DNA of 17,493 nt. Origin: Bacteroidota bacterium (GTDB lineage Bacteria > Bacteroidota > Bacteroidia > Bacteroidales > UBA10428). Positions 7,285 to 14,884 of the stretch are shown here, piece by piece. Below the pieces are notes generated by a model. The model saw nothing but the letters and a program-made list of their open reading frames with translations. It was not told the DNA's origin and did not search any database. The DNA is taken from positions 1 through 17,493 of the forward strand of contig JAGDMB010000013.1 of assembly GCA_017860375.1 (NCBI GenBank). Direction: 5' to 3'. Made by a program: the position numbers and the translations under genes. Position 1 is the stretch's first letter. Each line of letters begins with the position of its first letter.

Positions 7285-7732
7285 CTTCCATGTTATCCTG
7301 ATCGGTTATCTTTTCACAATACAGACATTTAAGCGTTACCTCCTTTTTGGAAACCACCTTGAAGCGGGTTACAATCTTTTCACTGTTGGTAATGCATTTT
7401 GGATTCATGCATTTAACGATCCCGACAATATCATCGGGGATCTCAACGACCCTTTTTTCCACGACATCGTAATTCTTAATGATGTTAAGCTTTGCCTGGG
7501 GAGCAACCAGGGCAATCTTATTGATATCCTTATCCGGGAAGAAAATATCCGATAATTTGACAATGGCTTTTTTACCCAGTTTTTTGCTGTCAAGGTTGGT
7601 CCCCAGTGTCATCTGGTTATCGAGTTTTTCGAGCCTGAGTATGGCAATGACTTTAAAAAAGGCTTTCGGGGGTATGTGATCAATGACGGTACCGTTTTCA
7701 ATGGCGCTTACTTCAAGTATTTTATCTTTCAT
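7277..7732 (-). CDS. pyrI: Aspartate carbamoyltransferase regulatory subunit
   Basis: The 151-residue product is PyrI, the nucleotide-binding regulatory chain of aspartate transcarbamoylase. The N-terminal allosteric domain (about 5-100) contains the typical IENGTVIDHIPP segment (11-22) used in nucleotide binding. The C-terminal zinc domain has all four cysteines: Cys108 and Cys113 (KCMNPKC) and Cys136 and Cys139 (KCLYC), so it should contact the catalytic trimer normally. Length and motifs are standard. It follows pyrB by 29 nt on the same strand. By family knowledge it gives CTP/ATP control of pyrimidine synthesis. Confidence 0.96.
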   Translation of the reverse strand: MKDKILEVSAIENGTVIDHIPPKAFFKVIAILRLEKLDNQMTLGTNLDSKKLGKKAIVKLSDIFFPDKDINKIALVAPQAKLNIIKNYDVVEKRVVEIPDDIVGIVKCMNPKCITNSEKIVTRFKVVSKKEVTLKCLYCEKITDQDNMEVI

Positions 7733-7761
7733 GGTGCATGATTTTTAAACTATTTCATGGA

Positions 7762-8670
7762 TTAGCATAAACCAAGAATGGAACTGATAATGGCCTGCCG
7801 GATATACACTCCGTTTAATACTTGCGTGAAATAATAGGCTTTTGGATTCACATCCACATCCTGGTCAATTTCATTTACACGGGGCAGGGGATGCAATATC
7901 TTCAGATTCTCCTTGGTGTGGGTCAGCATCTTATTCTTCAGCACATAGGCGTTTTTTGTCCTTTCATATTCAATGGGATCGGAGAACCGCTCCTTCTGTA
8001 CCCGGGTCATGTAAATGATGTCCGCTTCGGTGATGATATCGGTGTAATCTTTGTGTTCATGGTATTTGAGACCTAAGGTACGCAACAGTATTTTATATTC
8101 TTCCGGCATTTTCAGTTCTTCGGGAGAGATGAAATGAAACGTGGTATTGAATTGCGACATGGCCATCAGCAAAGAATGTACCGTGCGACCGTATTTCAGG
8201 TCCCCCACCATAAAAAGGGTAAGATCATCCAGTTTTCCCTGTGTTTTCTTGATCGAGTAAAGATCCAGCAGCGTCTGTGTTGGATGCTGATTGGCTCCGT
8301 CACCGGCGTTGATGACCGGGACGGTTGCAATCTCGCTGGCGAAACGGGCACTTCCTTCAAGGGGATGACGCATCACGATCAGGTCGCAATAATTGCTGAC
8401 CACATTGATGGTATCGTATAACGTTTCCCCTTTTGTCACGCTCGATGAACTTGAATCACTGAATCCTATAATGCGCCCGCCCATCCTGTTAACCGCGCTT
8501 TCAAAACTGAGCCGTGTCCTTGTGGAGGGCTCGAAGAACAGGGTGGCAATTACTTTGCCGGTAAGCAGTTCCGATACCGGTTTCCGTTCGTATGATTCAG
8601 CCAGATCAAGGATTTTCAAATAATCACTTTTGCTGAAATCAGTGATGGATACAAGGCTTTTGTTTTTCAT
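7762..8670 (-). CDS. pyrB: Aspartate carbamoyltransferase catalytic subunit
   Basis: The 302-residue enzyme condenses carbamoyl phosphate with aspartate in the first committed step of pyrimidine synthesis. It shows the carbamoyl-phosphate signature FEPSTRTRLSFE (46-57), the mobile loop SSSVTKGET (about 75-83, Lys80), the GDGANQHPTQ segment (123-132), GDLKYGRT (156-163) and HPLPR (260-264). All residues expected at the active site are present and the length is that of the class with a partner PyrI. Its start lies 4 nt after the yigZ stop, so yigZ-pyrB-pyrI is probably one transcript. Confidence 0.97.
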   Translation of the reverse strand: MKNKSLVSITDFSKSDYLKILDLAESYERKPVSELLTGKVIATLFFEPSTRTRLSFESAVNRMGGRIIGFSDSSSSSVTKGETLYDTINVVSNYCDLIVMRHPLEGSARFASEIATVPVINAGDGANQHPTQTLLDLYSIKKTQGKLDDLTLFMVGDLKYGRTVHSLLMAMSQFNTTFHFISPEELKMPEEYKILLRTLGLKYHEHKDYTDIITEADIIYMTRVQKERFSDPIEYERTKNAYVLKNKMLTHTKENLKILHPLPRVNEIDQDVDVNPKAYYFTQVLNGVYIRQAIISSILGLC

Positions 8671-8674
8671 TCGT

Positions 8675-9352
8675 TTATGTTTTTGCAGATTTTTTGATGC
8701 CCGATGGTTCGTCGTCTGAATTCAATTTGCGCAACCGTTTGGCCGGATTTTCATGAATCCGCTCACAGGTGATTCCCGCCAGCAGGTTCAGCTTTGCGCT
8801 GAACCGTTCAAATACAGACAGGGGAACAGACAGGGTCAGGGTGCAGGCAGTATCGCACACCGGATGGCTGTGTTCAATCCCCTCCTCTTTAATGATTTTC
8901 ATGAGCCTGTTTAAGGAAGAATAAGGAAACGTGAGGCAGCAGGTCACCTTAACCGATTTTTCAACCAGGGTGGATGCCGAAATCATGCTGGCCGCAGCGG
9001 AACGGTATGCATTGACCAGTCCGCTGGTCCCCAGCAAGGTGCCCCCGAAATAGCGGACGACCACGATCAGGATATTCGTAAGTTCATGCGCGATGATCTG
9101 ACCGTATATCGGTTTGCCTGCAGTGCCCGGGGGCTCTCCGTCATCATTCACACGGTACCGGAACGGTTCGGTTCCGATCCGGTAGGCATAACAGTGATGA
9201 CGTGCATCATGGTATTTTTTGTGGAGCGAAGCGAGGATGGATTTAATTTCTGTTTCATCTGTTATAGGAAAACCAAACGCCAGGAATCTGCTTCCTTTTT
9301 CCTTGTAAAGTCCTTCTGCCCTTTCTGCTATTGTTTTGTAGCTATTTTCCAC
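8675..9352 (-). CDS. yigZ: YigZ/IMPACT (UPF0029) family protein
   Basis: The 225-residue protein belongs to the YigZ/IMPACT family. The N-terminal UPF0029 domain (about 15-125) shows HDARHHCYAYRIG (47-59), the NDDGEPPGTAGKPI signature (68-81) and the VVVRYFGGTLLGTSGLVNAYR run (about 97-117). The second domain (about 135-205) is the ferredoxin-like DUF1949 fold. In other organisms relatives bind nucleic acid or affect translation stress, but the molecular role of the bacterial form is not settled. The start codon is a GTG at 9352: no in-frame ATG lies upstream and the family N-terminus begins right here. It heads the yigZ-pyrB-pyrI group. Confidence 0.93.
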   Translation of the reverse strand: MENSYKTIAERAEGLYKEKGSRFLAFGFPITDETEIKSILASLHKKYHDARHHCYAYRIGTEPFRYRVNDDGEPPGTAGKPIYGQIIAHELTNILIVVVRYFGGTLLGTSGLVNAYRSAAASMISASTLVEKSVKVTCCLTFPYSSLNRLMKIIKEEGIEHSHPVCDTACTLTLSVPLSVFERFSAKLNLLAGITCERIHENPAKRLRKLNSDDEPSGIKKSAKT

Positions 9353-9376
9353 TGGGTTAACAGATCGTTGTAGGAT

Positions 9377-9408
9377 AAAAAAAAAGGTTCATTGCTGAAC
9401 CTGATTTT
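9377..9408 (-). terminator. Terminator after dnaA
   Basis: On the minus strand, directly after the dnaA stop (9408-9410), AGGTTC pairs with GAACCT (9397-9402 with 9385-9390) around a 6-base loop, and nine T residues follow (complement of 9377-9385). This is a good intrinsic terminator for dnaA. On the plus strand the same stem is followed by GATTTTTA, so it could also work in reverse. Confidence 0.85.
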
Positions 9409-10829
9409 TAAAATTTTAATTTCTTTTCAATTTCATCAATCTGATTTTTAAACTGCTTGTCCGTTTCAATCAGGTTATTTACGGTCTTGCAGGCATGCAG
9501 TACCGTGGCATGATCCTTTCCCCCGATCTGCAGCCCGATAGTAGCAAGGGATGATTTGGTGAGATTCTTGGAAAAGAACATGGCAACCTGCCTTGCCTGT
9601 ACGATCTCTCTTTTGCGTGTCTTCGACTGCAGGGAGTCAACCGGAACATCAAAATAATTGCATACTACTTTCTGGATATAATCGATGGATACCTCCCGCT
9701 TGGTATTTTTAATCAGTTTATCAATCATTTCCTTGGCGAGGTTGAGCGTAATCTCCTTTTTATTCAGGGTGCTCTGTGCCAGGAGGGAGATAAGTGCCCC
9801 TTCGAGTTCACGCACATTGTCGGTAATATGCGTAGCGATGTATTCAATCACTTCAGGAGGCAAAAGGATTCCGTCTTTATAAATTTTTTGTTCGAGAATG
9901 GCTACGCGGGTTTCAAAATCAGGTACCTGAAGATCGGCTGAAAGGCCCCATTTAAAGCGGCTCAGCAACCGTTGTTCAAGTCCCTGTAATTCCACGGGAG
10001 CTTTATCCGATGTCAGAATGAGTTGTTTGCCCGATTGATGCAGGTGATTAAAAATATGAAAAAAGATGTCCTGCGTTTTTTCCTTCCCTGCAAATTCATG
10101 AACATCATCAATCACAAGTACATCGATCATCTGATAGAAATGCAGAAAGTCATTCTTGGTATTGTTGCGGATGGCTTCGACAAACTGGGTTTGAAAGCGG
10201 TTAGCCGGGACGTACAGAACGGTTTTATCGGGGAACTTGTCCTTTATCTCAATTCCGATGGCCTGTGCAAGATGTGTTTTTCCAAGCCCCGATTCGCCGT
10301 ATATCAGCAATGGATTGAATGCAGTGCCTCCGGGATTGTTGGCTACGGCAAACCCGGCAGAACGGGCCAGCCGGTTGCATTCGCCCTCTACAAAATTATC
10401 AAAGGAATACTCCGGATTCAAACGCGGATCGATGTTCATTTTTTTGATGCCCGGAATGATGAAAGGATTTTTTATGGTATTCTCGTCCACGTTTAACGGA
10501 AGGGTAACCGGGTTGTTCCGGATCTCCACCTGGTTCTTGGCGGGAAGTTTTACCGTATAGGGCCGGGCATTGGAAAATCCGGGATTTTCCATGACAATAC
10601 TGTATTCAAGTTTGGCGTCATACCCCAGCTCTTTGCGCAGAGTTTTGCTGATGATATCAATATATTTTTCTTCGAGGTATTCGTAAAAAAAAGGACTCGG
10701 TACCTGGATGGTCAGTATTTTATTTTCAAGTCGCAAGGGTACGATCGGCTCAAACCAGGTCCTGAAGCTTATGGAAGGGACATTGTCTTTTATGACTTTC
10801 AGGCAATTGTTCCATAATTCTTTGTGCAT
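9408..10829 (-). CDS. dnaA: Chromosomal replication initiator DnaA
   Basis: The 473-residue protein is the replication initiator DnaA. Domain I (about 1-80) begins with LWNNCLKVIKDNVPSISFRTWFEP. A variable linker (about 81-135) follows. The AAA+ domain has Walker A GESGLGKT (178-185), Walker B VLVIDDVHE (237-245), a sensor I region LILTSD (270-275) and the arginine-finger box LLSRFKWGL (288-296). Domain IV carries the DnaA signature for box recognition, GGKDHATVLHACKT (436-449). Everything is intact and the length is normal. It is a single gene, with its own terminator on the left and a long AT-rich upstream region on the right, where its control elements must lie. Confidence 0.98.
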   Translation of the reverse strand: MHKELWNNCLKVIKDNVPSISFRTWFEPIVPLRLENKILTIQVPSPFFYEYLEEKYIDIISKTLRKELGYDAKLEYSIVMENPGFSNARPYTVKLPAKNQVEIRNNPVTLPLNVDENTIKNPFIIPGIKKMNIDPRLNPEYSFDNFVEGECNRLARSAGFAVANNPGGTAFNPLLIYGESGLGKTHLAQAIGIEIKDKFPDKTVLYVPANRFQTQFVEAIRNNTKNDFLHFYQMIDVLVIDDVHEFAGKEKTQDIFFHIFNHLHQSGKQLILTSDKAPVELQGLEQRLLSRFKWGLSADLQVPDFETRVAILEQKIYKDGILLPPEVIEYIATHITDNVRELEGALISLLAQSTLNKKEITLNLAKEMIDKLIKNTKREVSIDYIQKVVCNYFDVPVDSLQSKTRKREIVQARQVAMFFSKNLTKSSLATIGLQIGGKDHATVLHACKTVNNLIETDKQFKNQIDEIEKKLKF

Positions 10830-11340
10830 AAAACTACTTCTTTAGCAATAGGTGAATATATTTTTTGTCACGCGAAATTTTTCTTTAAGCAAGATTGTGA
10901 AAAAAAACAAGAAAAAAAAATCATTTTTCTCTTGATTTTTATAAAAAACACATATCAATTTTTAACTCAGCAGGTTGAAATTTAAAAAAAAAAATATTTT
11001 TATAATAATCAATAAATCAGAGTGATACATAAATTCTTATAATAAAAAATTGTTGGTTAGTTGTTTACTTTGTTTCACTTCAATTAAAAATTAATGAAGC
11101 ATCCTTCATTGAAAAAAGAATGAATCCAAACTGCGAAAAAAAACAATTTTTTTGTTGGTCAATACGGGAAAATTTTAATGCTTTTTCTGCACGCCCGAAC
11201 CGGTTATGGGTATTTATTTTTTCTGTGCATTGGCAAACCTCATCCGGTCGTTGGTTTCAAAAGGTAGCGCTGCATCGTAAAAAATGCATCGATCAATGCC
11301 TTGTGGAATGATAAACTGCAGGATGTACGAAAAAAATGAA
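10830..11340. other. AT-rich non-coding region upstream of dnaA
   Basis: This 511-nt stretch separates dnaA from the DUF3788 gene and has no convincing gene. Positions about 10850-11120 are extremely AT-rich, with many A and T tracts. I found no exact TTATCCACA DnaA box on either strand, only degenerate ones such as TGTGAAAAA near 10895. A 7-bp hairpin (AATGAAG 11093-11099 with CTTCATT 11104-11110, 4-base loop) is followed on the minus strand by AATTTTTAA and may terminate the DUF3788 transcript. A 63-codon frame at 11120-11311 is rich in Trp, Cys and Phe, has no family resemblance or promoter, and I do not call it. The region could be regulatory or a replication origin, but neither is shown. 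Confidence 0.5.
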
Positions 11341-11760
11341 TTAATGAAGCAGTTTTATTTTTATCAGCGTTTTTATCAGATCAATCTCTTTTTCCCCGTT
11401 CACCTCGATCTGAAATGACCTGTCCTCCTGATAAGGTTTGGCGTGAAGAATAAGCTGCAGTATTTCGTCGGGAATGTCAGCCTCCCTGGCTGCATTGACC
11501 GCCTTTTCCCCGTAAACAAACAGCACGGTAAAGAACCGTTTGTTTGGAAAGAGGTAAAAGATGGTGCGATCTTTATGTCCGAAAAGCAATGTCCATCCGG
11601 ATGTCTTTCCGTAATTCTTCCATGTTTCCGTAACGGGCGTTACATGATCGTGGAAGAATTGTACCAGATCGATCCACTGGCTGTAACATTTGCCCAATGC
11701 ATCCATAATCTCGGGTTTTGACGGAGGATGCGCTTTGTCGTTGAAAAGACTGAGGGACAT
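11341..11760 (-). CDS. DUF3788 family protein
   Basis: The 139-residue soluble protein fits DUF3788, a family of unknown function common in anaerobic Bacteroidota and Firmicutes. Recognisable features are the central TWKNYGKTSGWTLLFGHKDR segment (about 45-64), the IFYLFPNKRFFTVLFVYGEKA stretch (about 67-87) and the closing SFQIEVNGEKEIDLIKTLIKIK (about 114-135). No signal peptide, membrane segment or catalytic motif is apparent. The ATG at 11760 gives a family-like N-terminus. It is transcribed divergently from the next gene across a 155-nt gap that contains a heptamer repeat array. Confidence 0.75.
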   Translation of the reverse strand: MSLSLFNDKAHPPSKPEIMDALGKCYSQWIDLVQFFHDHVTPVTETWKNYGKTSGWTLLFGHKDRTIFYLFPNKRFFTVLFVYGEKAVNAAREADIPDEILQLILHAKPYQEDRSFQIEVNGEKEIDLIKTLIKIKLLH

Positions 11761-11776
11761 GATGAGTATTTATGAC

Positions 11777-11811
11777 AGAACCAAGAATCAAGAACCAAGA
11801 ACCAGGAGCCG
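11777..11811. repeat. AGAACCA heptamer array
   Basis: Four 7-base units run head to tail: AGAACCA (11777-11783), the variant AGAATCA (11784-11790), and AGAACCA twice (11791-11804). A decayed unit, GGAGCCG, follows. The array lies between two divergent genes, 16 nt upstream of the DUF3788 start codon. It differs in sequence from the array at 5617-5644 but has the same period and placement in a gene gap. Confidence 0.85.
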
Positions 11812-11915
11812 TTTCCCTTTTTTCCTTCATCAAAGGTAAACCAAATATTGTCATCAAAGTGCATGCATTGATAAAAATAAAAATTCCTTTTGCCCTGTCT
11901 GCCGTATATACAGGC

Positions 11916-12305
11916 ATGAGCATAAACAAAAAAGATTTTATTGAAAACCTTGATTTGGTTTTGGAGATCTTCAGACGTTTCAAGGAAAAGATGGCGGACG
12001 GAAAAACAACCGTTGATCAGGCATTCGTGAAGAATTTTGACGATATCATCCGAAATTACCAGATTATCCGTGAGGAAATACCCGAAGACCTGGTTTCCAA
12101 ATTTGGCATGCCAATCCAGTTGATGGCCATTCAGCTTGTTGAACAATTAAGGAAGGAACTGGATGGTGAAGCGAAGGATTCCCATGACACGGAAAAGGAA
12201 ACCCGGATCGATGATATGCTTCGCAATGCGAATTTGTCAGACGCTGAAATTGATGATTTGCTTGATAAACGGCTTGCCATTCAAAAGCGATATTCTCTCT
12301 CCTGA
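11916..12305 (+). CDS. Hypothetical protein, 129 residues
   Basis: I do not recognise this protein. From the ATG at 11916 it is a 129-residue, charged, mostly helical soluble protein. An N-terminal segment (about 5-75) is rich in Phe, Ile and Lys, an acidic linker follows (about 76-90, GEAKDSHDTEKE), and the C-terminus (about 92-129) resembles a short helical hairpin (IDDMLRNANLSDAEIDDLLDKRL). The frame is open upstream to an ATG at 11772, but that extension reads through the heptamer repeat array and has a different composition, so the later start is preferred. A weak promoter-like pair, TTG (11867-11869) and TCCTTTTG (11885-11892), lies just upstream. It is convergent with the UPF0316 gene. 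Confidence 0.6.
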   Translation: MSINKKDFIENLDLVLEIFRRFKEKMADGKTTVDQAFVKNFDDIIRNYQIIREEIPEDLVSKFGMPIQLMAIQLVEQLRKELDGEAKDSHDTEKETRIDDMLRNANLSDAEIDDLLDKRLAIQKRYSLS

Positions 12306-12332
12306 TCCCTCTGCCTCCCCGGGAATCTATTT

Positions 12333-12884
12333 TTATACATCCACACGGGAGTGCTGAAACACCTTTTTATTCACGAAGTTTATGTTTTCAATGGTATAAA
12401 AAGCATTGGGATTGTATTCATTGATCATGGCGATGATCTCATTCAGTTTTTTCCGGTTGATCACAATGTACAATATGCCCACTTCCCCCTGCATTCCCAT
12501 GGCATCAACGGACGTAACGCCGTAACCGGCCTTCCGAAGGGCATTTGTCAATCCATGCGCGTCCTTTTTTGTGATGACCCTTACCATTTCATACCCGATG
12601 GCCAGTTTTTCATCCAGCAGCATACCAATGAAATTGCCGGTGGCAAAACCTCCCGCATAGGCAACATAGCATAGCCAGTTGTCAAGATTTTGCATGATCC
12701 GCGTAATGACCACAATCCATATCAGAATTTCAAAAAATCCAATCACAGGAGCAACGAATTTGTACCCTTTGGAAATAAAAATTATTCTCAACGTATCAAG
12801 GGAAACATCACAAATCCTCGCCAGGAAAATAAACAAGGGCAGGATCAGGAGGTCAAAAACAGGGGAATCCGCAAGGTGCATCAT
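12333..12884 (-). CDS. UPF0316 membrane protein (DUF5698/DUF2179)
   Basis: The 183-residue protein fits the UPF0316 family. Three predicted membrane helices lie in the N-terminal half (about 10-28, 40-62 and 68-90), including the typical FLARICDVSLDTLRIIFISKG segment (19-39). The C-terminal half (about 95-175) is a soluble DUF2179 domain with VRVITKKDAHGLTNALRKAGYGVTSVDAMG, a fold found at the C-terminus of several small bacterial membrane proteins. The function is unknown; a ligand-sensing role for DUF2179 is a guess. The ATG-ATG pair at 12882-12884 and 12879-12881 leaves a one-codon start ambiguity. It stands alone, convergent with the gene on its left and divergent from the Hdr-like operon. 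Confidence 0.85.
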   Translation of the reverse strand: MMHLADSPVFDLLILPLFIFLARICDVSLDTLRIIFISKGYKFVAPVIGFFEILIWIVVITRIMQNLDNWLCYVAYAGGFATGNFIGMLLDEKLAIGYEMVRVITKKDAHGLTNALRKAGYGVTSVDAMGMQGEVGILYIVINRKKLNEIIAMINEYNPNAFYTIENINFVNKKVFQHSRVDV

Positions 12885-13017
12885 CGATAAAATGGCATTT
12901 CTTAACCGCTTTTAAAGGTAAGGCAAATAAATGAAAGAATAAAACCAGGACCTGCGATGAGACCATCATAGGCATAAATACCTATTCATTTTTAGTATAA
13001 CATCCGATACCTGCAGA

Positions 13018-13773
13018 ATGAGCCATTCGGTACATTTGGATTTCAATTCAAATCTTATGATGCCGGATTATTATCAGATGCTGAAAGAGGATGTGCGGTT
13101 TGAAGAAGGTATTTCAGCCTGCATCAACTGTGGAACCTGCACGGCTATTTGTCCGGCTGCTGAATTTTATAATTACGACCCCCGTCTTATTGCGGAAACG
13201 GTTCAGACAGGTGACAATCAGAAAATATACGAATTGCTGACCGGCGATACCATTTGGTACTGCGGGGAGTGCATGTCGTGCAAAACAAGGTGTCCCCGGG
13301 ATAATACCCCGGGCCTTATCATTATGGCACTTCGCCACCTGGCCATGAAAACCGGATTGTTCACCGCATCGGAAAAGGGACGGCAGCAGCTTGTCATTAA
13401 AAGGTCGATCGGGGAATGGATATTGAAATATGGCTATTGTGTGTACCGCGAAGAACTTACCATGGACGATCACCCCGAGCAGGGGCCCACATGGGAATGG
13501 CAGAACAATCATCTGACGGATTTGCTGCTGCGGCTTGGTATTGAATATAAGGTGGATGGACCGGGGGTTTTGCGAAAGATACCGGAAGAGGCCCTGGAGG
13601 AAGTGCGGTCCATATTCAGGGTGACCGGAGGAATGGATTTTCTCGAAAACATTGAGAAATGCTCCGCCGAAAAGGCAAAAGAAATGGGACTGGAATTTGA
13701 TAAACGGCTCAATTGTGAATATATGCATGACGTCTACCAGTCAAACGGAAGTCATCATACAAAAAGGAAATAG
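13018..13773 (+). CDS. HdrC-like 4Fe-4S protein (first subunit)
   Basis: This 251-residue soluble protein resembles subunit C of heterodisulfide reductase, which passes electrons between the HdrA flavoprotein and HdrB. It has two ferredoxin-type sites: CINCGTCTAICP (Cys35, 38, 41, 45) and CGECMSCKTRCP (Cys82, 85, 88, 92). The segment between them (DPRLIAETVQTGD) is the usual HdrC helix. The C-terminal part (about 160-230) retains GPGVLRKIPEEALEEVRSIFRVTGG, as in archaeal HdrC. The protein is longer than typical HdrC (about 180-195), with an insertion around 125-165 and a polar tail. It opens the operon, and the next start codon follows its stop after 2 nt. The ATG at 13018 is the first possible start. 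No clear promoter was recognised in the 133-nt gap upstream. Confidence 0.88.
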   Translation: MSHSVHLDFNSNLMMPDYYQMLKEDVRFEEGISACINCGTCTAICPAAEFYNYDPRLIAETVQTGDNQKIYELLTGDTIWYCGECMSCKTRCPRDNTPGLIIMALRHLAMKTGLFTASEKGRQQLVIKRSIGEWILKYGYCVYREELTMDDHPEQGPTWEWQNNHLTDLLLRLGIEYKVDGPGVLRKIPEEALEEVRSIFRVTGGMDFLENIEKCSAEKAKEMGLEFDKRLNCEYMHDVYQSNGSHHTKRK

Positions 13774-13775
13774 CC

Positions 13776-14846
13776 ATGAACATCGAAGGTAAAAAGAGAC
13801 TCTGGCAGGAATATCAGAAAGAAATCGCAGGCGATCATTATTTTTTTGTGCGCAGCTGTATACGGCAGAGTTTTTTCCCGGGAGCTGAAATGATGTTTCT
13901 GAAAATAATGCGTGAAGACCTTGGAAAAGATGTAGTTGAAAATCCGGGCCATACTACCTGTACGGGGATTGGTTATCATTCCGATATCGTGCCCCTGGAA
14001 ACCACGATGACGGTCGTGGCCAGACAATTTGCCCTGATGACGGAAGCGGGCTATAAAAACTATGCGGTTTCCTGCATTACCTCCTTTGGATTGTACAGCG
14101 AGATCCTGGAAACCTGGAAACATCACCCTGAAATTGAAACCAGAATAAGGGAGAACCTGAAAAGAGCAACGGGAAGGGAATTCCGGATACCCGAGAATAT
14201 TGCCCATGCCAGTGATATCCTGTACAAATACCGGTCTGAAATTGCGGAGAAGGCAAAATATAAACTGGTGGATAAAACAACGGGTCAACCCCTCAGGATA
14301 GTGGAACATATCGGTTGTCATTATGCCAAGATGTTTCCGCACAAAGGGGTGGGCGGGGCAGAATATCCCCACGTGCTTGTGGGCCTTGCCGAAGCCCTCG
14401 GAGGGGAGATTATCGATTATCCGGAACGCAGGCATTGCTGTGGCTTTGGTTTCAGGCATTATATTGTCAAGGTCAACCGCGGCTACTCACTTTCCTGTGC
14501 AAAAGTCAAGTTCGATTCGATGGAGCCTTATAAACCTGACCTCATCCTTACCAATTGCCCGGGTTGTCCCTACTTTATGGACCGGTGGCAATATGCTATC
14601 GGTGAAATGGAAGGAAAAACCTACGGTGAAAACGGCTATGGCATTCCCGTATTTACCTACGAGGAACTTGCAGCCCTTTGTCTGGGCTATGATCCATGGG
14701 AGATAGGCCTGCAGACACACCAGGTGACGCCTGAACCTGTACTGAGAAAAATGGGGGTTTCCTTTGAAATAGACAAGAAATACCTTGGACCGAACGGCAA
14801 GGAAATCGGAAGGCCCGAAAAGCCCAAGGTTTTAGTGGTTGAATGA
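13776..14846 (+). CDS. HdrB-like CCG-domain protein, first site degenerate
   Basis: The 356-residue product resembles subunit B of heterodisulfide reductase, in which two CCG domains each hold a noncubane [4Fe-4S] cluster that reduces a disulfide. The second domain is complete: Cys181 (HIGCHYAKMF), Cys221-Cys222 (RHCCGFGF) and Cys261/Cys264 (NCPGCPYF). The first keeps only one Cys at each of the three places: Cys28 (RSCIRQSFF), Cys62 (TTCTGIG where NCCG is usual) and Cys100 (VSCITSFG where CxxC is usual). One cluster is therefore lost or differently bound. A segment of about 45 residues between the domains (115-160) is an addition relative to compact HdrB. The gene starts 2 nt after the HdrC-like stop, so the two are tightly coupled. 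The true substrate is unknown because CoM and CoB are not expected here. Confidence 0.87.
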   Translation: MNIEGKKRLWQEYQKEIAGDHYFFVRSCIRQSFFPGAEMMFLKIMREDLGKDVVENPGHTTCTGIGYHSDIVPLETTMTVVARQFALMTEAGYKNYAVSCITSFGLYSEILETWKHHPEIETRIRENLKRATGREFRIPENIAHASDILYKYRSEIAEKAKYKLVDKTTGQPLRIVEHIGCHYAKMFPHKGVGGAEYPHVLVGLAEALGGEIIDYPERRHCCGFGFRHYIVKVNRGYSLSCAKVKFDSMEPYKPDLILTNCPGCPYFMDRWQYAIGEMEGKTYGENGYGIPVFTYEELAALCLGYDPWEIGLQTHQVTPEPVLRKMGVSFEIDKKYLGPNGKEIGRPEKPKVLVVE

Positions 14847-14884
14847 AACAGCATTGAACGGTTTTCAAAAGATGAAGTAAGATC

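Noticed and set aside
11120..11311. A 63-codon plus-strand frame in the gap upstream of dnaA
   Set aside because: It is rich in Trp, Cys, Phe and Lys, has no recognised family or clear promoter, and lies in AT-rich sequence where chance frames are common.
11089..11351. A 13-base direct repeat (AATTAATGAAGCA) 250 nt apart, considered as target-site or attachment duplication
   Set aside because: A repeat of this length is expected by chance in a 17-kb AT-rich window, the second copy is part of a coding end, and no mobile-element gene lies between.
11772..11915. N-terminal extension of the hypothetical gene to an ATG at 11772
   Set aside because: It translates the heptamer array, has a composition unlike the rest of the protein, and a good ATG follows at 11916.
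13755..14459. A 234-codon minus-strand frame opposite the HdrB-like gene
   Set aside because: It lies antisense to a gene with clear CCG motifs and shows no family of its own.
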